Part shown: positions 44,305-52,330 of the stretch, one piece after another | How the letters are laid out: each line of letters opens with the position of its first letter | Position numbering within the stretch: position 1 is the first letter of the stretch | Origin: Oscillospiraceae bacterium | GTDB taxonomy: Bacteria; Bacillota; Clostridia; Oscillospirales; CAG-272 | Assembly (NCBI GenBank): GCA_015064855.1 | Contig: SVRK01000001.1 | Location: forward strand, 78,196-142,195 | Direction: 5' to 3' | DNA: 64,000 nucleotides | Notes under the pieces: model-generated | What the model saw: only the letters and a program-made list of their open reading frames with translations | Told to the model about the DNA's origin: nothing | The model's database searches: none | Position numbers and translations under genes: made by a program

Positions 44305-45471
44305 TTATTTGTCAATAAAAATTTCAACTTCTTCAGCAATGTCCTCAAGACAATATAAATCACATTCTATATAGTAGCTTTCACCGTCGTAATATGATTT
44401 TATTGATTTTGAAATAAGTTCTGCGTCTTTGAGTGCTTCATTCATTTCATAATTAAGCTCTTTAAACGCCAAATCAATAATTTCCTGCTTGCTTCTATTA
44501 ATTTCTTGATATTGATACTGATATAGCTTTGTCGTTTCAAGCATAATTGGCAAATTATCAATTCCAAAAATATTTATAGATTCTATTTTATTTATTTTAT
44601 CATAAAATTCATCATATTTGTTTGATTTTAATGAAAATTTTATATATTTTGAAAATAATTTTAAACTTTTTTCTTTTACTACCTTCCCTGTATAGGCTTT
44701 TATCTCGGTCTTGTGTGGGATTTTAATTAAAATCTCTTTATTTACATATGCCTTTATCTCACCTTCTGCATGTAAATACCGTAATCCTTCCGCCTTTGAA
44801 TCCACAATTCCTGATATTAATAAATCCCCTTTTTTTACTACTTCTCCACTTGATACAACTCTCTCGCCATTTATCACATTTATCGAAGAAATATAGCCAT
44901 CATAACGTGAAACTATATTACAATAAGTATTTTTATCGTTTATATCCTCCTTTAAAGTTTCCTTAATTTCTACATTGGCGACATTACCACTTATATTTAC
45001 CGATATCCATGATATATCATTGTTTGCTAACAATACATTGTTGTGCAGTTCATCGTATTTGATGTTTGGAATGAATTTACCAACATAAAATCCGCAATTT
45101 TCTAAAATTTCAATTATTTTTTCGTCATTCAACTGATTATTTCCACTAATATTTATTTTCCATACAACATTAGATGACAAATATAAAGTAAAAATTAAAA
45201 ATATTACTCCTATTAATACTCCAACCCTCAAACGAAATGTCTTAATTAAATTAAGTAATCCTTCTGTTTCTTTTATTTCATATTTTATGTTTGCATTGTC
45301 AAAAATCTCTGTAAACCTCTTTTTCTTAAAAAGAGATATTTCAAAATATATTTTTTCATTTTTTTCATATAGCTTATAATATGTTAAATTTTTACTCAAA
45401 ATCAAATTCAAGCATATAAGCTTCAAATCTTTTTCTACAATTATGTATGTTTTAGATCGAAATTTCAGCAT
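44305..45471 (-). CDS. yqfD: Sporulation protein YqfD
   Basis: 388 residues, one membrane helix near residue 80-105 (LRVGVLIGVIFLIFTLYLSS) followed by an extracytoplasmic domain. NNVLLANNDISWISVNISGN and VKKGDLLISGIVD are family blocks. YqfD is made in the sporulation mother cell (sigma-E regulon) in Bacillus and is needed for spore formation. It begins at the base after the yqfC stop, with GGAAGAG inside yqfC. Confidence 0.92.
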   Translation of the reverse strand: MLKFRSKTYIIVEKDLKLICLNLILSKNLTYYKLYEKNEKIYFEISLFKKKRFTEIFDNANIKYEIKETEGLLNLIKTFRLRVGVLIGVIFLIFTLYLSSNVVWKINISGNNQLNDEKIIEILENCGFYVGKFIPNIKYDELHNNVLLANNDISWISVNISGNVANVEIKETLKEDINDKNTYCNIVSRYDGYISSINVINGERVVSSGEVVKKGDLLISGIVDSKAEGLRYLHAEGEIKAYVNKEILIKIPHKTEIKAYTGKVVKEKSLKLFSKYIKFSLKSNKYDEFYDKINKIESINIFGIDNLPIMLETTKLYQYQYQEINRSKQEIIDLAFKELNYEMNEALKDAELISKSIKSYYDGESYYIECDLYCLEDIAEEVEIFIDK

Positions 45472-45747
45472 TTATATCTCTTCCATCGAATATGTTTTTA
45501 TAATTCCTCTAATACTTACTCTTCCTTCTGAAAATGTTATCATTGTAAGCTCATCTCCTAAAATTGAAATCAGAAAAGCCTTGCTTCTAATTATTATTTC
45601 ATTTGTTTCATATTTTTTTATACCTGTACAGCCATCGATATTTAAAATTGTATTTCCAATAAAATCAGCACAAGGTATATTTGATATTCCGTCTAGTGGT
45701 ACATCAAAAACTTTTGAAACAATTTTATCTAATGATTTTTTTTGCAT
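45472..45747 (-). CDS. yqfC: Sporulation protein YqfC
   Basis: 91 residues, a small YabP/YqfC-family protein with RVSIRGIIKTYSMEEI at its end and LDGISNIPCADFIGNTIL in the middle. Paired with yqfD as in most endospore formers; probably transcribed in the mother cell. I looked for a sigma-E promoter upstream and found only a poorly spaced match. First gene of the yqfC-to-mutS2 run. Confidence 0.9.
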   Translation of the reverse strand: MQKKSLDKIVSKVFDVPLDGISNIPCADFIGNTILNIDGCTGIKKYETNEIIIRSKAFLISILGDELTMITFSEGRVSIRGIIKTYSMEEI

Positions 45748-45844
45748 ATTAATACCTACTTTCTAATTCTACTAAATATATCTATGAAAAAGTATAAATA
45801 TTAATAACAAAATCTAAAAAAAACACTTTTGTTTGAAAGAAGTG

Positions 45845-45873
45845 TTGATTTTTTCTTTCACATTAATTATAAT
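45845..45873 (+). promoter_or_regulatory. Sigma-A promoter for the mgtE leader
   Basis: TTGATT (45845-45850), a 17-nt spacer and TATAAT (45868-45873). The transcript would start near 45880, leaving a leader of about 150 nt before mgtE. Confidence 0.75.
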
Positions 45874-45876
45874 AAT

Positions 45877-46030
45877 AAGAGGCAATTCAAATTTGAAAGG
45901 AGTAGCTATGGACACGAGTAATAGTCAAAACCCACGAGGGCGTAATTTAATAGTATTGTATGTGTCTAATAGCTTGACCATATAATTCTTACAATTATCC
46001 CTCTTATCATTATTACGATTAGGAGGTAGA
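45877..46030 (+). promoter_or_regulatory. Structured mgtE leader (riboswitch or uORF-controlled)
   Basis: Pairings seen: AAGAGG (45877-45882) with CCTCTT (46000-46005), AATT (45884-45887) with AATT (45993-45996), AGCTAT (45904-45909) with ATAGCT (45969-45974), GACAC (45911-45915) with GTGTC (45962-45966), and a CCC-ACGA-GGG hairpin (45931-45940). Together they close a multibranched fold that ends before the mgtE ribosome binding site AGGAGG (46021-46026). It does not look like the M-box. The GGAGTAGC and TAGCnnGACC ends faintly recall the yybP-ykoY class, but the core does not match well. Confidence 0.5.
45908..45985 (+). CDS. 25-codon upstream ORF in the mgtE leader
   Basis: ATG at 45908 preceded by AAAGGAG with a 5-nt gap, running to TAA at 45983-45985. 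The 25-residue peptide is mixed, opening MDTSNSQNPRGRN and ending LYVSNSLTI. It begins inside the left arm of the AGCTAT/ATAGCT stem and ends just past the right arm, so translation would unfold that structure. It has one Pro-Arg-Gly-Arg stretch with CCA-CGA-GGG-CGT codons. Too short for any family assignment; coding status rests on the good initiation site and on its location. Confidence 0.5.
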   Translation: MDTSNSQNPRGRNLIVLYVSNSLTI

Positions 46031-46032
46031 AA

Positions 46033-47427
46033 ATGGAAGATTTCAAAGAAATAGTTGATGAGCTTGAAAAGCTTATCGAAGAACATAATTATTACGGAAT
46101 AAAAACTCTTTTAAAAGATATTGAACCAGCCGACTTATCATTAATTTTACAAGAATTTCCTAAAAAAATTGGTACACTATTTAGATTATTACCAAAGGAT
46201 CTTGCTGCCGAATGTTTTGTTGAAATGGATTCTGATTATCAAGAAACTCTTATTTCTTCATTTACTGATGTTGAGCTCAAAGAGGTAATGGATGAAATTT
46301 ATGTCGACGATACGGTAGATATTATTGAGGAAATGCCTGCAAACGTAGTAAAAAGAATATTAAATAGCTCTGATGCTGAAACAAGAAAGGCTATTAATGA
46401 AATTCTTAAATACCCTGACGATTCTGCCGGCAGCATTATGACAACTGAATATGTTAGCCTTGATGAAGATATCACTGTAGAAGATGCTCTTAAAAGAATC
46501 CGTCGTACAGGTTTAGATAAAGAAACGATTTATACCTGTTATGTAACAAAGCCAGATAGAACATTATTAGGATATATAACGGCAAAAAAATTGTTGCTTT
46601 CAGATGATGAAATGATAATATCGGACATAATGGAAACAAATGTTATCTTCGTTTACACACACGAGGATAAAGAGCTTGTTGCTAAAGAAATGAGTAAATA
46701 CGACCTGTTGGCTATTCCTATTGTTGACAAAGAAAACCGTTTGGTTGGTATTGTTACTGTCGACGATGCTATCGACGTCATTGAAGAAGAAGCTACTGAA
46801 GACATTGAAAAAATGGCTGCCATCATTCCTTCGGATAAACCATATTTGGCTACCAGTCCTTTTGAAATTTGGAGAAAAAGAATTCCGTGGCTAATTTTGC
46901 TTATGCTTTCAGCAACGTTAACGAGCCTTGTAATAACTTCTTTTGAGGGCAAACTAACAAGTATTAGCACAGTGATTAGCGGTAATATATTAATCGCCTT
47001 TATGCCTATGATTATGGGTTCAGGCGGTAATGCCGGTGGTCAAACCTCTGTTACTATTATTCGTGGTCTAGCACTAGAGGAAATACGAATGGGTGACATA
47101 TTTAGAGTTTTGTTTAAGGAGCTTCGTGTTTCACTTTTATGCGGTTTAACCCTAGCACTTGCGACTTTCGCTAAAATGCTACTTATTGACTGGTTCATTC
47201 TTCGCAGTATAAATACTGACTTCACCCATGCAGCAATAGTATGCTTTGTAGTAAGTGTTACTCTTCTGCTTACTATTATCGCATCAAAGCTTGTGGGATG
47301 CTTGCTTCCAATTATTGCGAAAAGAATAGGGTTCGACCCAGCAGTTATGGCAAGTCCATTTATAACAACTATTGTCGACGTGCTTTCCCTATTGATTTAT
47401 TTTGGAATTGCACTAACTATTTTATAA
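46033..47427 (+). CDS. mgtE: Magnesium transporter MgtE
   Basis: Mg2+ channel/transporter of the SLC41-like MgtE family. 464 residues: a cytoplasmic N domain (about 1-125), two CBS repeats (about 130-255, with ILKYPDDSAGSIMTTEYVSL and DLLAIPIVDKENRLVGIVTVDDA), a plug helix and five membrane helices (about 285-460) with GSGGNAGGQTSVTIIRGLA, the family's pore signature. AGGAGG precedes the ATG. Gating by cytoplasmic Mg2+ at the N/CBS domains is established for the family. Confidence 0.96.
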   Translation: MEDFKEIVDELEKLIEEHNYYGIKTLLKDIEPADLSLILQEFPKKIGTLFRLLPKDLAAECFVEMDSDYQETLISSFTDVELKEVMDEIYVDDTVDIIEEMPANVVKRILNSSDAETRKAINEILKYPDDSAGSIMTTEYVSLDEDITVEDALKRIRRTGLDKETIYTCYVTKPDRTLLGYITAKKLLLSDDEMIISDIMETNVIFVYTHEDKELVAKEMSKYDLLAIPIVDKENRLVGIVTVDDAIDVIEEEATEDIEKMAAIIPSDKPYLATSPFEIWRKRIPWLILLMLSATLTSLVITSFEGKLTSISTVISGNILIAFMPMIMGSGGNAGGQTSVTIIRGLALEEIRMGDIFRVLFKELRVSLLCGLTLALATFAKMLLIDWFILRSINTDFTHAAIVCFVVSVTLLLTIIASKLVGCLLPIIAKRIGFDPAVMASPFITTIVDVLSLLIYFGIALTIL

Positions 47428-47430
47428 ATA

Positions 47431-47457
47431 AAAGACCGTTTCATAAACGGTCTTTTT
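47431..47457 (+). terminator. Rho-independent terminator after mgtE
   Basis: AAAGACCGTT/AACGGTCTTT with a TCATA-type loop and a T run. Confidence 0.9.
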
Positions 47458-47496
47458 GCATATTATGGTAATAGATGTTAAAAAGGAGGTTAATAT

Positions 47497-47712
47497 ATGT
47501 GCATAGCATCAGTTAAGTCAATGACATATGCTCAGAAAGTAAAAAAGACGCTATCAGAGTTTTACATTAATTCGAACATTGTAAAGCTTGATGCAAGCAT
47601 AAGCAAATCAGGATGCTCATATGGTGTAGAGTTTGATTGTGTAAATTTATACGCCGTTGAGAGTGCTTTGCAAAAAAGAGGAATTAAATATAATCAAATT
47701 ATAAATTATTAA
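47497..47712 (+). CDS. DUF3343 family protein (putative Se/S carrier)
   Basis: 71 residues, soluble: MCIASVKSMTYAQKVKKTLS, KLDASISKSGCSYGVEFDC and ALQKRGIKYNQII. The conserved Cys of SGCSYG, aligned after a small beta-alpha-beta fold, is what one expects in DUF3343, which is proposed to hand sulfur or selenium to other proteins. It is followed 8 nt later by a cysteine desulfurase, in keeping with that idea. AAGGAGG precedes the ATG. Confidence 0.82.
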   Translation: MCIASVKSMTYAQKVKKTLSEFYINSNIVKLDASISKSGCSYGVEFDCVNLYAVESALQKRGIKYNQIINY

Positions 47713-47720
47713 GGATCAAT

Positions 47721-48842
47721 ATGGTTTATTTAGATAATTCTGCGACAACATTTCCCAAGCCCTTATGTGTAAGCGATGAAATTTCCAAATGTATAAAAAA
47801 ATATTGTGGGAATCCTGGCAGAAGTTCACATAGCTTATCAATAGCAAGCGCAGAAAAAATTTTCCAAACAAGAGCTCTTTTGGCTGAGCTATTTAATTCG
47901 GAACCAGAAAACGTTGTTTTTACCTATAATACGACATATGCGTTAAATATAGCTATAAAATCAATGATAAAGTATTCCGCTCATATTTTAATAAGTGATA
48001 TAGAACATAATTCAGTATTAAGACCTATTATTGAATTATCTAATCAAAAGCTTTGCACTTATAGTATATTTTCGACAGAAGGAACTACAGAAGAAATAAT
48101 AAATTCGATAAAAAACAATATCAAAAGTAATACAAAAATGCTTGTATGCACACACGCTTCAAACGTAGGTTCAAGAAGATTGCCAATTAAAGAAATTGGC
48201 GATTTTTGTAAGAAAAATGACATCGATTTTATAGTTGATGGTGCTCAAAGCGCAGGAATATACGACATAGATATAAAAAATATGAAAATTGATGCGCTTT
48301 GCATTCCCTCTCATAAAGGTCTATATGGACCACAGGGCGGAGGAGCTGTTATTTTCAATAACAATAAGGTTTTACGCCCTGTTATTGAAGGCGGAACAGG
48401 TATTAATTCCTTGGACGAAAGTATGCCTGATTTTTTACCTGAAAGATTCGAAGCAGGAACTCTTTCAACTCCAATTATCGCTGCATGGGGAGAAGCATTA
48501 AAATGGCTGAAAACAATAGGCATCGAAAAAATCAGACATCATGAAGAGGAACTTTATAATTATTGTAAAAACAAATTAAAAGCCGTTAAAAATCTTAAAT
48601 TATATGAAATGAATGACTATTCGGGAAACAGCATACTTTTTAATTTAGATGGTATTTCCTCCTCTTCAGTAGCATCATATTTAAATCAAAAGGACATCGC
48701 CGTAAGAAGTGGTTTTCACTGCTCTCCGCTTGCACATAGGCTACTAAACACAGGCGAAAACGGTGCAGTTCGTGTAAGCTTTAGTGTATTTAATTCTAAA
48801 ACAGACATTAATCAATTGTGCGAGGCATTAAACAAAATATAA
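47721..48842 (+). CDS. Cysteine desulfurase (class V aminotransferase)
   Basis: PLP enzyme that releases sulfur (or selenium) from cysteine (or selenocysteine). 373 residues: YLDNSATTFPKP at the N-terminus, RSSHSLS, the substrate-loop IEHNSVLRP, DFIVDGAQSAGIYDID, PSHKGLYGPQGGGAV with the PLP Lys, and RSGFHCSPLAHRLL with the catalytic Cys. NifS/SufS-like; pairing with DUF3343 suggests a dedicated acceptor rather than Fe-S scaffold IscU or SufU, which are absent nearby. Confidence 0.92.
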   Translation: MVYLDNSATTFPKPLCVSDEISKCIKKYCGNPGRSSHSLSIASAEKIFQTRALLAELFNSEPENVVFTYNTTYALNIAIKSMIKYSAHILISDIEHNSVLRPIIELSNQKLCTYSIFSTEGTTEEIINSIKNNIKSNTKMLVCTHASNVGSRRLPIKEIGDFCKKNDIDFIVDGAQSAGIYDIDIKNMKIDALCIPSHKGLYGPQGGGAVIFNNNKVLRPVIEGGTGINSLDESMPDFLPERFEAGTLSTPIIAAWGEALKWLKTIGIEKIRHHEEELYNYCKNKLKAVKNLKLYEMNDYSGNSILFNLDGISSSSVASYLNQKDIAVRSGFHCSPLAHRLLNTGENGAVRVSFSVFNSKTDINQLCEALNKI

Positions 48843-48871
48843 AAGGAAATCCTAATTGGATTTCCTTTTTT
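48841..48871 (+). terminator. Terminator at the csd/vanZ convergence
   Basis: AAAAGGAAATCC pairs with GGATTTCCTTTT around TAATT, then T. It overlaps the last codons of the converging VanZ-like gene. Confidence 0.85.
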
Positions 48872-49352
48872 TAGCTATCTTTTTTAATAAAAAGCTATAT
48901 GATAGTGTAAATAGTATGTATAGTAACATACCGCAAATTGCCCCTAAATAATCTATACCAACGTCAAGCCATTGCGGAGCACGCCCGAAGGTTTTATTCT
49001 GTATTATAAACTCATCAAAAATTGCATATAAAAATGGCAATGGGAAGGAAACTAAATACGCAAATAACTTTCTAACTGAAAATGTAATACATACGGCATT
49101 GATTAGACAAAAGCCAAGCAACATATATATCCCAAAATGCGCCAATTTTCTTACAGAAAATTTTAAATTATTTTTTTGTACAGGTGTAATATTATCACCG
49201 TTTGGCAAAACTTCAATTATAGAATCTACTACTTCACTACTGGTAGAATTCGACTCTTCTCCGCTTTCTGAAGAAAAATTCATTATCATAGCTATTGAAA
49301 TTATTACAGTAAGCCAAGAAATAATGGATAAGATTATTTTTTCTTTATTCAC
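48852..49352 (-). CDS. VanZ family membrane protein
   Basis: 166 residues, four membrane helices. FSVRKLAHFGIYMLLGFCLI and the following YAIFDEFIIQNKTFGRAPQWLDVGIDYLGA (given in shorter blocks: DEF, GR, DVGIDYLGA) carry the VanZ conserved His, Asp and Glu. VanZ is named for teicoplanin resistance in vancomycin clusters, but most chromosomal homologues have no assigned function. It overlaps rpe by 8 nt. No other van gene is present. Confidence 0.85.
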   Translation of the reverse strand: MNKEKIILSIISWLTVIISIAMIMNFSSESGEESNSTSSEVVDSIIEVLPNGDNITPVQKNNLKFSVRKLAHFGIYMLLGFCLINAVCITFSVRKLFAYLVSFPLPFLYAIFDEFIIQNKTFGRAPQWLDVGIDYLGAICGMLLYILFTLSYSFLLKKIAKKRKSN

Positions 49353-49995
49353 TTAATAATTGCTCCGCATTTAGAATTTTTTCATTTTTAAAAAATGCTG
49401 TTCCTAAAACGAAAATATTCGCTCCGCTATTTTTAGCAATTTTTAATGTTTCAATATTTATTCCACCGTCAACCTGAATATCAACGTCCTTACTTAAATC
49501 GGAAATTTTTGCTTTAACTGCTTTTACCTTATCCATCATTGAATGCATAAACTTTTGTCCACCAAATCCCGGTTCAACGGTCATAATAAGCACCATATCT
49601 ATAAGCTCAAGGTACGGATATAAAGCACTAACGTCAGTATTAGGTTTTATAGACAAGCCAACCTTTTTTCCTCTTTGATGAATTTTTTCAATTGAACTAA
49701 TAATTCTATCGCGTTCCAAAGCTTCAATATGAAAAGTTATTATATCAGCACCTAAATCAATAAACTCGTCAATATATTTATCTGGGTTTACTATCATAGC
49801 GTGAACATCAAGAACCAAATCTGTACAGCTACGAACTGCTGATAAAACAGGCATACCAAAGCTTATATTTGGCACAAAAGAACCATCCATAATATCAATA
49901 TGAACATATTTAGAGCCTGAGGCTTCAATCTTTTTTATTTCGTCGCCCAAATTTAACATATTTGATGCGAGAATTGATGGAGATAAAGTAAACAT
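49345..49995 (-). CDS. rpe: Ribulose-phosphate 3-epimerase
   Basis: Pentose phosphate pathway enzyme interconverting ribulose and xylulose 5-phosphate. 216 residues of TIM-barrel fold: LSPSILASNMLNLGDEI, VHIDIMDGSFVPNISFG, DVHAMIVNPDKYIDEF, MTVEPGFGGQKFM and VDGGINIETLKIAKNSGAN. AAGGGAT lies upstream. Confidence 0.95.
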   Translation of the reverse strand: MFTLSPSILASNMLNLGDEIKKIEASGSKYVHIDIMDGSFVPNISFGMPVLSAVRSCTDLVLDVHAMIVNPDKYIDEFIDLGADIITFHIEALERDRIISSIEKIHQRGKKVGLSIKPNTDVSALYPYLELIDMVLIMTVEPGFGGQKFMHSMMDKVKAVKAKISDLSKDVDIQVDGGINIETLKIAKNSGANIFVLGTAFFKNEKILNAEQLLSE

Positions 49996-50111
49996 AATAA
50001 TCCCTTCTTTGTGTCAAAAAATGTAATATTGTGTACAATAATATAGAGCACCGCTCTATGAGCATCGAGTGGGAAAAGATAATAAAATATAGGATGTGTG
50101 CAATAAAAATC
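49996..50111 (-). other. Intergenic between rpe and ispF with inverted repeats
   Basis: ATAGAGC/GCTCTAT (50042-50058) forms a 7-bp hairpin. A 15-nt arm at 50060-50074 pairs (13 of 15) with the end of ispF (50111-50126). No long T run follows, so a terminator role is only possible. No gene. Confidence 0.35.
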
Positions 50112-50588
50112 TCACTCGTTGCTCAATATTAAGCATACACTATGCGCGCTTATACCTTCGCCACGTCCAGTGAAGCCAAGCTTTTCTTCAGTTGTAGCTT
50201 TAATGTTAATTTGATCTACACGAATTTCTAAAGCAGTAGCAATATTAATTCGCATTTGTTCAATATGAGGTAGCATTTTGGGTGCTTGAGCAACTATTGT
50301 TGAATCAATATTTGAAATATAATACCCTTTAGTTTTTAAAATACATCCAACTTCATTTAATAGAATTAAACTATCAATATTTTTGAATTTAGGATCATTA
50401 TCTGGAAAATGATAACCGATATCCCTTTCTGCACACGCGCCTAAAAGGGAGTCTGCGATTGCGTGAACTAAAACATCACCGTCTGAATGCGCTAACAATT
50501 TTTTAGAATATGGAATCTTAACGCCGCCGATTATAATACCGTCACCATCGCAAAACCTATGTACATCGTATCCATGACCAATTCTCAT
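50112..50588 (-). CDS. ispF: 2-C-methyl-D-erythritol 2,4-cyclodiphosphate synthase
   Basis: Fifth step of the MEP isoprenoid pathway. 158 residues: GHGYDVHRF with the Zn ligands, [30 protein letters not shown] and the C-terminal [19 protein letters not shown]. Overlaps ispD by 4 nt. Confidence 0.96.
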   Translation of the reverse strand: MRIGHGYDVHRFCDGDGIIIGGVKIPYSKKLLAHSDGDVLVHAIADSLLGACAERDIGYHFPDNDPKFKNIDSLILLNEVGCILKTKGYYISNIDSTIVAQAPKMLPHIEQMRINIATALEIRVDQINIKATTEEKLGFTGRGEGISAHSVCLILSNE

Positions 50589-51325
50589 TCTTCTTTCTCC
50601 TCACTCATAGATAAAATCGCTTCAGCAAGCTGTAAATCTTCTTTGTATGTAATTTTAATATTCATTTTTCCGGTTTCAACAAGCTTAACCTTTTGTCCAT
50701 AAGCTTCAGCAAGCATACAATCATCAGTAGCAGAAATGGCTTTAGTTATGGCGTTTTCAATACAGCTTCTATATAAATTCTTTTCAAAGATTTGTGGTGT
50801 TTGAACTGCCCATAATACTTCTCTATCTACTGTTTTAACAATGTTTCCGTCTTTATCAGCTACTTTAACAGTGTCGAGTGTATGTGTGGCAGCAGTAGCA
50901 GCATTATGCTCTTTTGCAGCCTTTACAACTGATTCAATAATGTCAGGAGTTACAAGGCACCTTGCCCCATCATGAAATGCAACATAGTTTGACTTTTCAG
51001 AAACGTGCTTAAATCCTCGCATTGCAGATATTTGGCGAGTGTCACCACCGACAACAATACAAGCGATTTTCTTAAATGCATTATCACATATTAGTTTGTT
51101 ATATTCAGAGGTATCTTCTTTTCTTACAACCAAAATTATTTCTCTAATAGAATGACATTTTTCAAATGCTTCGATAGTTCTCACAATAACGCTTTTTCCC
51201 AAAATTTCAGCGAATTGTTTGCTGTTATTACCTGAAGAAAAACGAGCAGAATTGCCAGCACATAAGATTATTGCCGTTACATCTCCATGAATAATATCAG
51301 AAATTTGAGAAAATATATTTTTCAT
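50585..51325 (-). CDS. ispD: 2-C-methyl-D-erythritol 4-phosphate cytidylyltransferase
   Basis: Third step of the MEP pathway, adding CMP to methylerythritol phosphate. 246 residues: [22 protein letters not shown] (the CTP loop), [27 protein letters not shown] and [14 protein letters not shown]. The usual R-x3-R of the CTP loop is only partly kept. Pairs with ispF; ispE is not in the window. Confidence 0.94.
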   Translation of the reverse strand: MKNIFSQISDIIHGDVTAIILCAGNSARFSSGNNSKQFAEILGKSVIVRTIEAFEKCHSIREIILVVRKEDTSEYNKLICDNAFKKIACIVVGGDTRQISAMRGFKHVSEKSNYVAFHDGARCLVTPDIIESVVKAAKEHNAATAATHTLDTVKVADKDGNIVKTVDREVLWAVQTPQIFEKNLYRSCIENAITKAISATDDCMLAEAYGQKVKLVETGKMNIKITYKEDLQLAEAILSMSEEKEE

Positions 51326-51393
51326 TATAGTCCTCCAAAATGCATTTTAATTTAGTATAACATATAAATTATTAAAAATAAATAGATAAATAA

Positions 51394-51416
51394 AAAAAGA
51401 ACCGAAATCGGTTCAA
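51394..51416 (-). terminator. Terminator after the blaI-like gene
   Basis: GAACCGA/TCGGTTC, read on the minus strand with a run of T after it (TTTTTTTATTT). Confidence 0.8.
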
Positions 51417-51426
51417 AAAATCTTGG

Positions 51427-51477
51427 AATTCGAAACTTCGGTGAAGAAAAATTCTTCACCGAAATATTTGACGAATT
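51427..51477 (-). repeat. Perfect hairpin between blaI-like and ispD
   Basis: TTCGGTGAAGAA (51437-51448) and TTCTTCACCGAA (51452-51463), perfect 12-bp arms around AAA, inside an outer AATTCG/CGAATT pair. Not followed by a T run on either strand. Might be a copy of a dispersed intergenic repeat or an RNA processing element. Confidence 0.5.
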
Positions 51478-51490
51478 TTAATGTCGGTCA

Positions 51491-51868
51491 TTAATATTGC
51501 TTTTGCAACCATCTAAGCATTTCATCAAGCTCTTTAGAAGATAGCGAATCCTTTCCATATATCATGTCAAGCATTTTTACAAATGAACCGGAATGATATT
51601 TTCTTAAAAAATCAACAGTTATATTACGAACATAATCTTCTCTAATAGCATCAACGTAATAATAACGCTCTTTACCCTTCTTTTCAGAATGAATAAATCC
51701 TCTGTCCTCTAATCTTGAAAGAAATGAAATAAGCGTAGGTGCTTTCCACCCCTTTTGCTTTCCGACATTTTCCATAAGATAAGCCGTGTTTACGGGGGAG
51801 ACCTTGCACTCCCAGAGTGTGACCATCACATCAAACTCTGCCTCCGGCAACTTTCTTATATTTTCCAT
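51491..51868 (-). CDS. BlaI/MecI family transcriptional repressor
   Basis: 125 residues: winged helix (LPEAEFDVMVTLWECKVSP, APTLISFLSRLEDRGFI, KGKERYYYVDAI) and a C-terminal dimer arm with SFVKMLDMIYGKDSLSSKELDEM. BlaI/MecI act as homodimer repressors of beta-lactamase and PBP2a genes. No BlaR1-type sensor protease or target gene lies beside it. It has its own promoter with a symmetric operator, so autoregulation is likely. Confidence 0.88.
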   Translation of the reverse strand: MENIRKLPEAEFDVMVTLWECKVSPVNTAYLMENVGKQKGWKAPTLISFLSRLEDRGFIHSEKKGKERYYYVDAIREDYVRNITVDFLRKYHSGSFVKMLDMIYGKDSLSSKELDEMLRWLQKQY

Positions 51869-51902
51869 GTCATTTTTCCTTTCGTTTTTGTGACGCTATT
51901 AT

Positions 51903-51945
51903 ATTATACACTTGTCTAATATGTTTGTCAACATAATTTGACAAA
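51903..51945 (-). promoter_or_regulatory. Promoter and symmetric operator of the blaI-like gene
   Basis: On the minus strand TTGACA (51931-51926), a 17-nt spacer, TATAAT (51908-51903). The -35 box is one arm of the inverted repeat TTTGTCAA-6-TTGACAAA (51924-51945), and a further half-site GACAA lies in the spacer. Confidence 0.75.
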
Positions 51946-51954
51946 TTTTTATTA

Positions 51955-51985
51955 AAAAAGCGCCGTTTTTGAAACGGTGCTTTTA
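51955..51985 (-). terminator. Terminator after the acyl carrier protein gene
   Basis: AAAAGCgCCGTTT/AAACGGtGCTTTT around a 3-nt loop, with a T run on the minus strand. Confidence 0.85.
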
Positions 51986-51990
51986 ATTAT

Positions 51991-52215
51991 TTAAGCATAT
52001 TTTTTTAAAATTGCATTTTCAATATCTTTAGCTGTTCTTATTTCAACTATTTCTTCGTCATCAAATCTAACGTTAAAAATACCTTCAATATCCATGATAA
52101 TTTTGAGAATGCATAAGGAATCAACATCTAGCTCAAGAATGTTTGTTTCAGGTGTAAGTAGCTTAATATCAATTTTTGCATATGTAGCTATTGTCTGTAA
52201 AATCTTTTCAATCAT
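51991..52215 (-). CDS. Acyl carrier protein
   Basis: 74 residues with the phosphopantetheine Ser in VDSL within LELDVDSLCILKIIMDIEG, and an acidic recognition helix. The ATG at 52215 has GGAGGAG upstream; the longer frame to 52272 runs through that site. It stands alone, away from fab genes, so it could be a second carrier for another acyltransferase rather than the main fatty-acid AcpP. Confidence 0.85.
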   Translation of the reverse strand: MIEKILQTIATYAKIDIKLLTPETNILELDVDSLCILKIIMDIEGIFNVRFDDEEIVEIRTAKDIENAILKKYA

Positions 52216-52290
52216 TAAGCGCTCCTCCAATATTTCTAATAACATTATATACATAAATCTTCTATTTTTCAAGTTTTTTCTGTAAATTTA

Positions 52291-52319
52291 TTGACTTTAA
52301 TGAAAATTTTGTCTATAAT
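52291..52319 (+). promoter_or_regulatory. Sigma-A promoter of the winged-helix regulator gene
   Basis: TTGACT (52291-52296), a 17-nt spacer and TATAAT (52314-52319). The transcript would start near 52326, only about 5 nt before the ATG at 52331. Confidence 0.7.
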
Positions 52320-52330
52320 TTGCAATAAGG

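Noticed and set aside
45748..45840. Sigma-E promoter before yqfC
   Set aside because: An ATATT and a CATAGATA occur but are only 10 nt apart, too close for sigma-E.
45877..46030. M-box magnesium riboswitch before mgtE
   Set aside because: The M-box core sequences I know are absent; only generic pairing and a weak resemblance to yybP-ykoY ends are seen.
48852..49352. Glycopeptide resistance from the VanZ-like gene
   Set aside because: No vanHAX or regulators nearby; isolated VanZ homologues are common and mostly uncharacterised.
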